The notes beneath the pieces are model-generated. The model was not told the DNA's origin, did no database searches, and was given only the letters and a program-made list of their open reading frames with translations. A stretch of 64,000 nt of DNA from JABFXC01 sp045804265 (GTDB taxonomy: Bacteria; Gemmatimonadota; Gemmatimonadetes; Gemmatimonadales; Gemmatimonadaceae): NCBI GenBank assembly GCA_045804265.1, contig JBJMNK010000127.1, positions 24,341 through 88,340 on the forward strand, given 5' to 3'. The position numbers and the translations under genes were made by a program. Numbering within the stretch: position 1 is the first letter of the stretch; each line of letters opens with the position of its first letter. Of this stretch, positions 61,125 to 64,000 are shown one piece after another.

Positions 61125-61139
61125 GCACGCCCAGTGCCA
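61125..61139 (-). promoter_or_regulatory. Sigma-54-like promoter before the FliA-type sigma gene
   Basis: On the minus strand TGGCACTGGGCGTGC matches the -24/-12 consensus TGGCAC-N5-TTGC, including the invariant GG and GC 12 bases apart. Transcription would start about 60110 bases from the window origin plus 1 kb, near 61113, leaving a leader of about 93 bases to the TTG at 61020. An NtrC-type activator gene lies 1.4 kb away. Confidence 0.5.
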
Positions 61140-61431
61140 GCGAGCACAGCTTTTCAAACAACATCAGCCTGACTTCGTAATATCAACGCGCCGTTGAGCT
61201 TGGTAGCTCGAAACTCGCGGAACGTACACGAGTGTTTGCCCGGCGGAAATCGCCGAGTGGGCATTCGCTGCCGCGATTACCCGGCGGGATCTGCCGGGTC
61301 GCGGTCCGCGTGCGGCCGCGCTTGCGGCCGGCGCGATTCGTGGCGAGAGTAGACTCGCGAACGGCCGCGAGTCGCGCCGCTCGGGGCGCGGTTCTCAAGT
61401 ACCGGTTCGAGACTGTTTCGAGGGTGACGTC

Positions 61432-61845
61432 ATGCTGCAGACACCGATTTCACGCCGAGTCGCGCTGACGCGGATCGCGCTGGCCGCGGCCGCGCCGTTC
61501 GTGGCCGGGGCGGCTCGGCGCCGTCCGTGGGGGCCGACGCACCATCCCGAGCCCCGCTCGGGAATCACCGCGGAGCACGTGCTCGCCGAGGACAAGGTCG
61601 ACGCCACGCATCGCGACGCGTACGCTGCCGCGCGTGAGATCCCGGAGATCCTCGACGGCATCTACTGCCACTGCGACTGTGCCGATCGTCACAGCAACCT
61701 TCGCTCGCTGCTCAGCTGCTACGAGACGGAGATGCCGATGTCGTGCAGGGTGTGCAGCGGTGAGGCGCGGACCGCGCTCCGCCTGCATCGCGATGGCAAG
61801 TCGCTCGACGAGATCCGGGCCGCCATCGACAAGGAGTTCGGCTGA
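61432..61845 (+). CDS. Cys-rich exported protein, PCYCGC-motif-like
   Basis: This 137-residue protein has a twin-Arg-like leader (SRRVALTRIALAAAAPF). The core is GIYCHCDCADRH with Cys79, 81 and 83, followed by Cys96, 105 and 108 (LSCYE, SCRVCSG). This resembles the PCYCGC-motif family of secreted proteins of unknown function, with YCHCDC in place of PCYCGC. The Cys/His spacing could bind a metal or form disulfides. The upstream gap of about 290 bases has only the divergent promoter region of the sigma gene. A hairpin terminator follows 13 bases after the stop. Confidence 0.7.
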   Translation: MLQTPISRRVALTRIALAAAAPFVAGAARRRPWGPTHHPEPRSGITAEHVLAEDKVDATHRDAYAAAREIPEILDGIYCHCDCADRHSNLRSLLSCYETEMPMSCRVCSGEARTALRLHRDGKSLDEIRAAIDKEFG

Positions 61846-61857
61846 TTATCGGGCGTT

Positions 61858-61878
61858 GACCCAGCCTAACGCTGGGTC
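61858..61878. terminator. Short hairpin with the GCCTAAC word spanning stem and loop
   Basis: GACCCAGC (61858-61865) pairs perfectly with GCTGGGTC (61871-61878) around the five-base loop CTAAC. The GCCTAAC word (61864-61870) spans the end of the stem and the loop. No T-run follows, so termination is only moderately likely. Confidence 0.45.
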
Positions 61879-61932
61879 CGCACGCTGGCCCTGATCCTGC
61901 CCTTCAGAGTGCACGACCCTGGAGGGCATACC

Positions 61933-62385
61933 ATGGCGTTGCGAGAGTTCGATGGGCCGGGCGGGCATCGCTGGAAGGCGTGGGACGTCACCGCGGGGCA
62001 GATCCATCCCAAGACGCGGGCCGAGGACTACATGCGCGATCTCGCCGATGGCTGGATCGTGTTCGAGCGCCTCGACGGTGAAGAGAAGCGCCGCCTCTCC
62101 CCGTATCCGGCTGACTGGCAGAGCTGGGGCGACGAGGAAGTCGCCGGGCTGTGTGCCCGCGCCGAAATCGTGACTCGGCGCCTGACGCCACCGTTAGGCT
62201 CGTGGAAGATCGGTGATGCCCCGGCCGGACCGCCGTCGCATCTCGCCCGTCCCAACCAGGCGGCACAGCCGGCGCAGCCGGCACCACCGGTGCCTGCGAG
62301 GCGGCCGGCACACGAACTCGGTGGTGGGCGAAGCGGCGGCGGGGCTGGCGGCCGCGATGGTGAGGACCACCAGCGTCGCCGTTAG
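61933..62385 (+). CDS. Small hypothetical protein
   Basis: This 150-residue protein starts MALREFDGPGGHRWKAWDV with GGAGGG upstream. A folded N-terminal part (about residues 1-90, with AEDYMRDLADGWIVFERLDGEEKRRLSPYPADWQSWGDEEVAGLC) is followed by a Pro/Ala/Gly tail and a basic end. The pattern WKAWDV...W..F....EKRRLSP.P..W is seen in short proteins of unknown function in GC-rich soil bacteria, but no family name is certain. Its TAG stop lies in a CGTTAGGC octamer (62381). It is convergent with the NtrC-type gene. Confidence 0.6.
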   Translation: MALREFDGPGGHRWKAWDVTAGQIHPKTRAEDYMRDLADGWIVFERLDGEEKRRLSPYPADWQSWGDEEVAGLCARAEIVTRRLTPPLGSWKIGDAPAGPPSHLARPNQAAQPAQPAPPVPARRPAHELGGGRSGGGAGGRDGEDHQRRR

Positions 62386-62406
62386 GCAGCGACCGCGGCG
62401 CGACGA

Positions 62407-63834
<1,428 letters not shown>

Positions 63835-63982
63835 GACCGGGACCAGACCGGCGAAGCTGGGGCGCAGATCGCCCTCACGCTTCCGTCCGGCACTCGCTCG
63901 AAAGACGCGCCCGCGCACGGCGCGGCAACAAGCCGCGCTCTTCGCAGGGTCACCTCATGCCGTCATTTCATGGGCATTTCAT

Positions 63983-64000
63983 GGGGTCAGAGTCGTTGAA
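63983..64000 (+). repeat. REP-head-like sequence at window edge
   Basis: GGGGTCAGAGTCGTTGAA at the window end shares its head, GGGGTCAGAG, and the TTGAA end with the palindrome arms at 31778. Two TTTCATGGG-type direct repeats lie just before it (63964-63984). It may open an inter-operon REP element or a REP-associated transposase locus that continues outside the window. Confidence 0.6.

Larger units (their letters stand above)
591..62387. repeat. Dispersed octamer family CGTTAGGC / GCCTAACG (about 64 copies)
   Basis: A hand scan of both strands finds GTTAGGC 44 times on the plus strand (for example 1002, 4277, 7244, 8381, 15437, 22175, 33267, 45351, 57605, 62381). GCCTAAC occurs 27 times (for example 591, 3218, 8147, 19102, 38572, 49208, 52396, 55504, 59754). 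All but about seven carry the extra outer C/G that makes the octamer. Most copies follow the coding direction as xxG-TTA-GGC (Leu-Gly), but others are read as Val-Arg, as Pro-Asn on the reverse strand, or as the TAG stop of a gene. A few are intergenic. The word covers essentially the whole window, so it is listed once here. Confidence 0.9.

Noticed and set aside
60265..61164. ATG 61164 as start of the sigma factor
   Set aside because: It adds 48 residues without family similarity and would cover a sigma-54-like promoter; TTG 61020 has the better ribosome site.
591..62387. GTTAGGC as a KOPS-type polar chromosome-segregation signal
   Set aside because: Copies follow coding direction on both strands within the window, with no constant strand bias.

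Overview
The window is about 64 kb of GC-rich chromosomal DNA packed with genes in short, often translationally coupled operons. It has no rRNA, tRNA, CRISPR array, phage or intact transposase gene that I could find. The encoded proteins point to a Gram-negative, aerobic or microaerobic free-living bacterium: lipobox lipoproteins, beta-barrel outer-membrane proteins, a SusC-like TonB plug protein, YceI, an Omp85-type barrel, many two-component systems and a FliA-type sigma factor. Base composition and gene content would fit Gemmatimonadota or a similar soil lineage. That is an inference, since no marker gene is present.

Layout. 1-2.5 kb: end of a NagB-like deaminase gene, a small secreted protein and a metallo-beta-lactamase-fold lipoprotein. 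2.5-8.8 kb: a copper operon behind a near-ideal CsoR operator (CopZ-like chaperone, membrane cupredoxin, CopA, CsoR), followed at once by an AAA+/VWA pair of the NorQ/NorD (CbbQ/CbbO) type. A strong bidirectional terminator closes it. 9-13.3 kb (minus strand): outer-membrane barrel, YceI, a DUF3108-like protein and a membrane SRPBCC-like protein. 13.4-24.8 kb: a stress island with three double universal stress proteins (one fused to a DUF5335-like domain), a PAS/GAF histidine kinase, a LuxR-type regulator, a zinc alcohol dehydrogenase, an atypical heavy-metal P-type ATPase, a kinase-like protein lacking its phosphoacceptor His, and a pyridoxamine-oxidase-like flavin protein. 24.7-29.2 kb: metal-dependent-hydrolase-like membrane protein, metallophosphoesterase, peroxiredoxin plus DsbA-like pair, and a hypothetical protein. 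29.3-31.8 kb: a two-component system with a Met-rich sensor. 32-35.9 kb: a five-gene coupled sulfur-trafficking operon. 35.9-40.1 kb: Omp85-like barrel, GNAT, and a GH5-like plus aldose-epimerase pair. 40.2-43.7 kb: a LytS/LytTR system, a plastocyanin-like lipoprotein and an outer-membrane protein. 43.9-48.4 kb: glycosyltransferases, a methyltransferase and an alpha/beta hydrolase. 48.5-48.9 kb: a large foldback element. 48.9-55.7 kb (minus): D-threonine-aldolase-like enzyme, SDR and a large Lhr helicase. 55.8-64 kb: glycine-zipper lipoprotein, SusC-like receptor, degenerate kinase-like protein, FliA-type sigma factor with a sigma-54-like promoter, a Cys-rich PCYCGC-like protein and an NtrC-type activator.

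The most striking whole-window signal is the octamer CGTTAGGC (GCCTAACG on the other strand). I counted about 64 copies by eye (about 71 of the 7-mer GTTAGGC), roughly ten or more times chance for this composition. It sits in several reading frames, supplies several stop codons and accounts for most of the TTA codons I noticed, so it behaves like a DNA-level signal (uptake-, HIP1- or Chi-like) and not a codon preference. Other signals include REP/BIME-like palindromes, heptamer GGGGTCA arrays, and an approximately 370-bp imperfect foldback.
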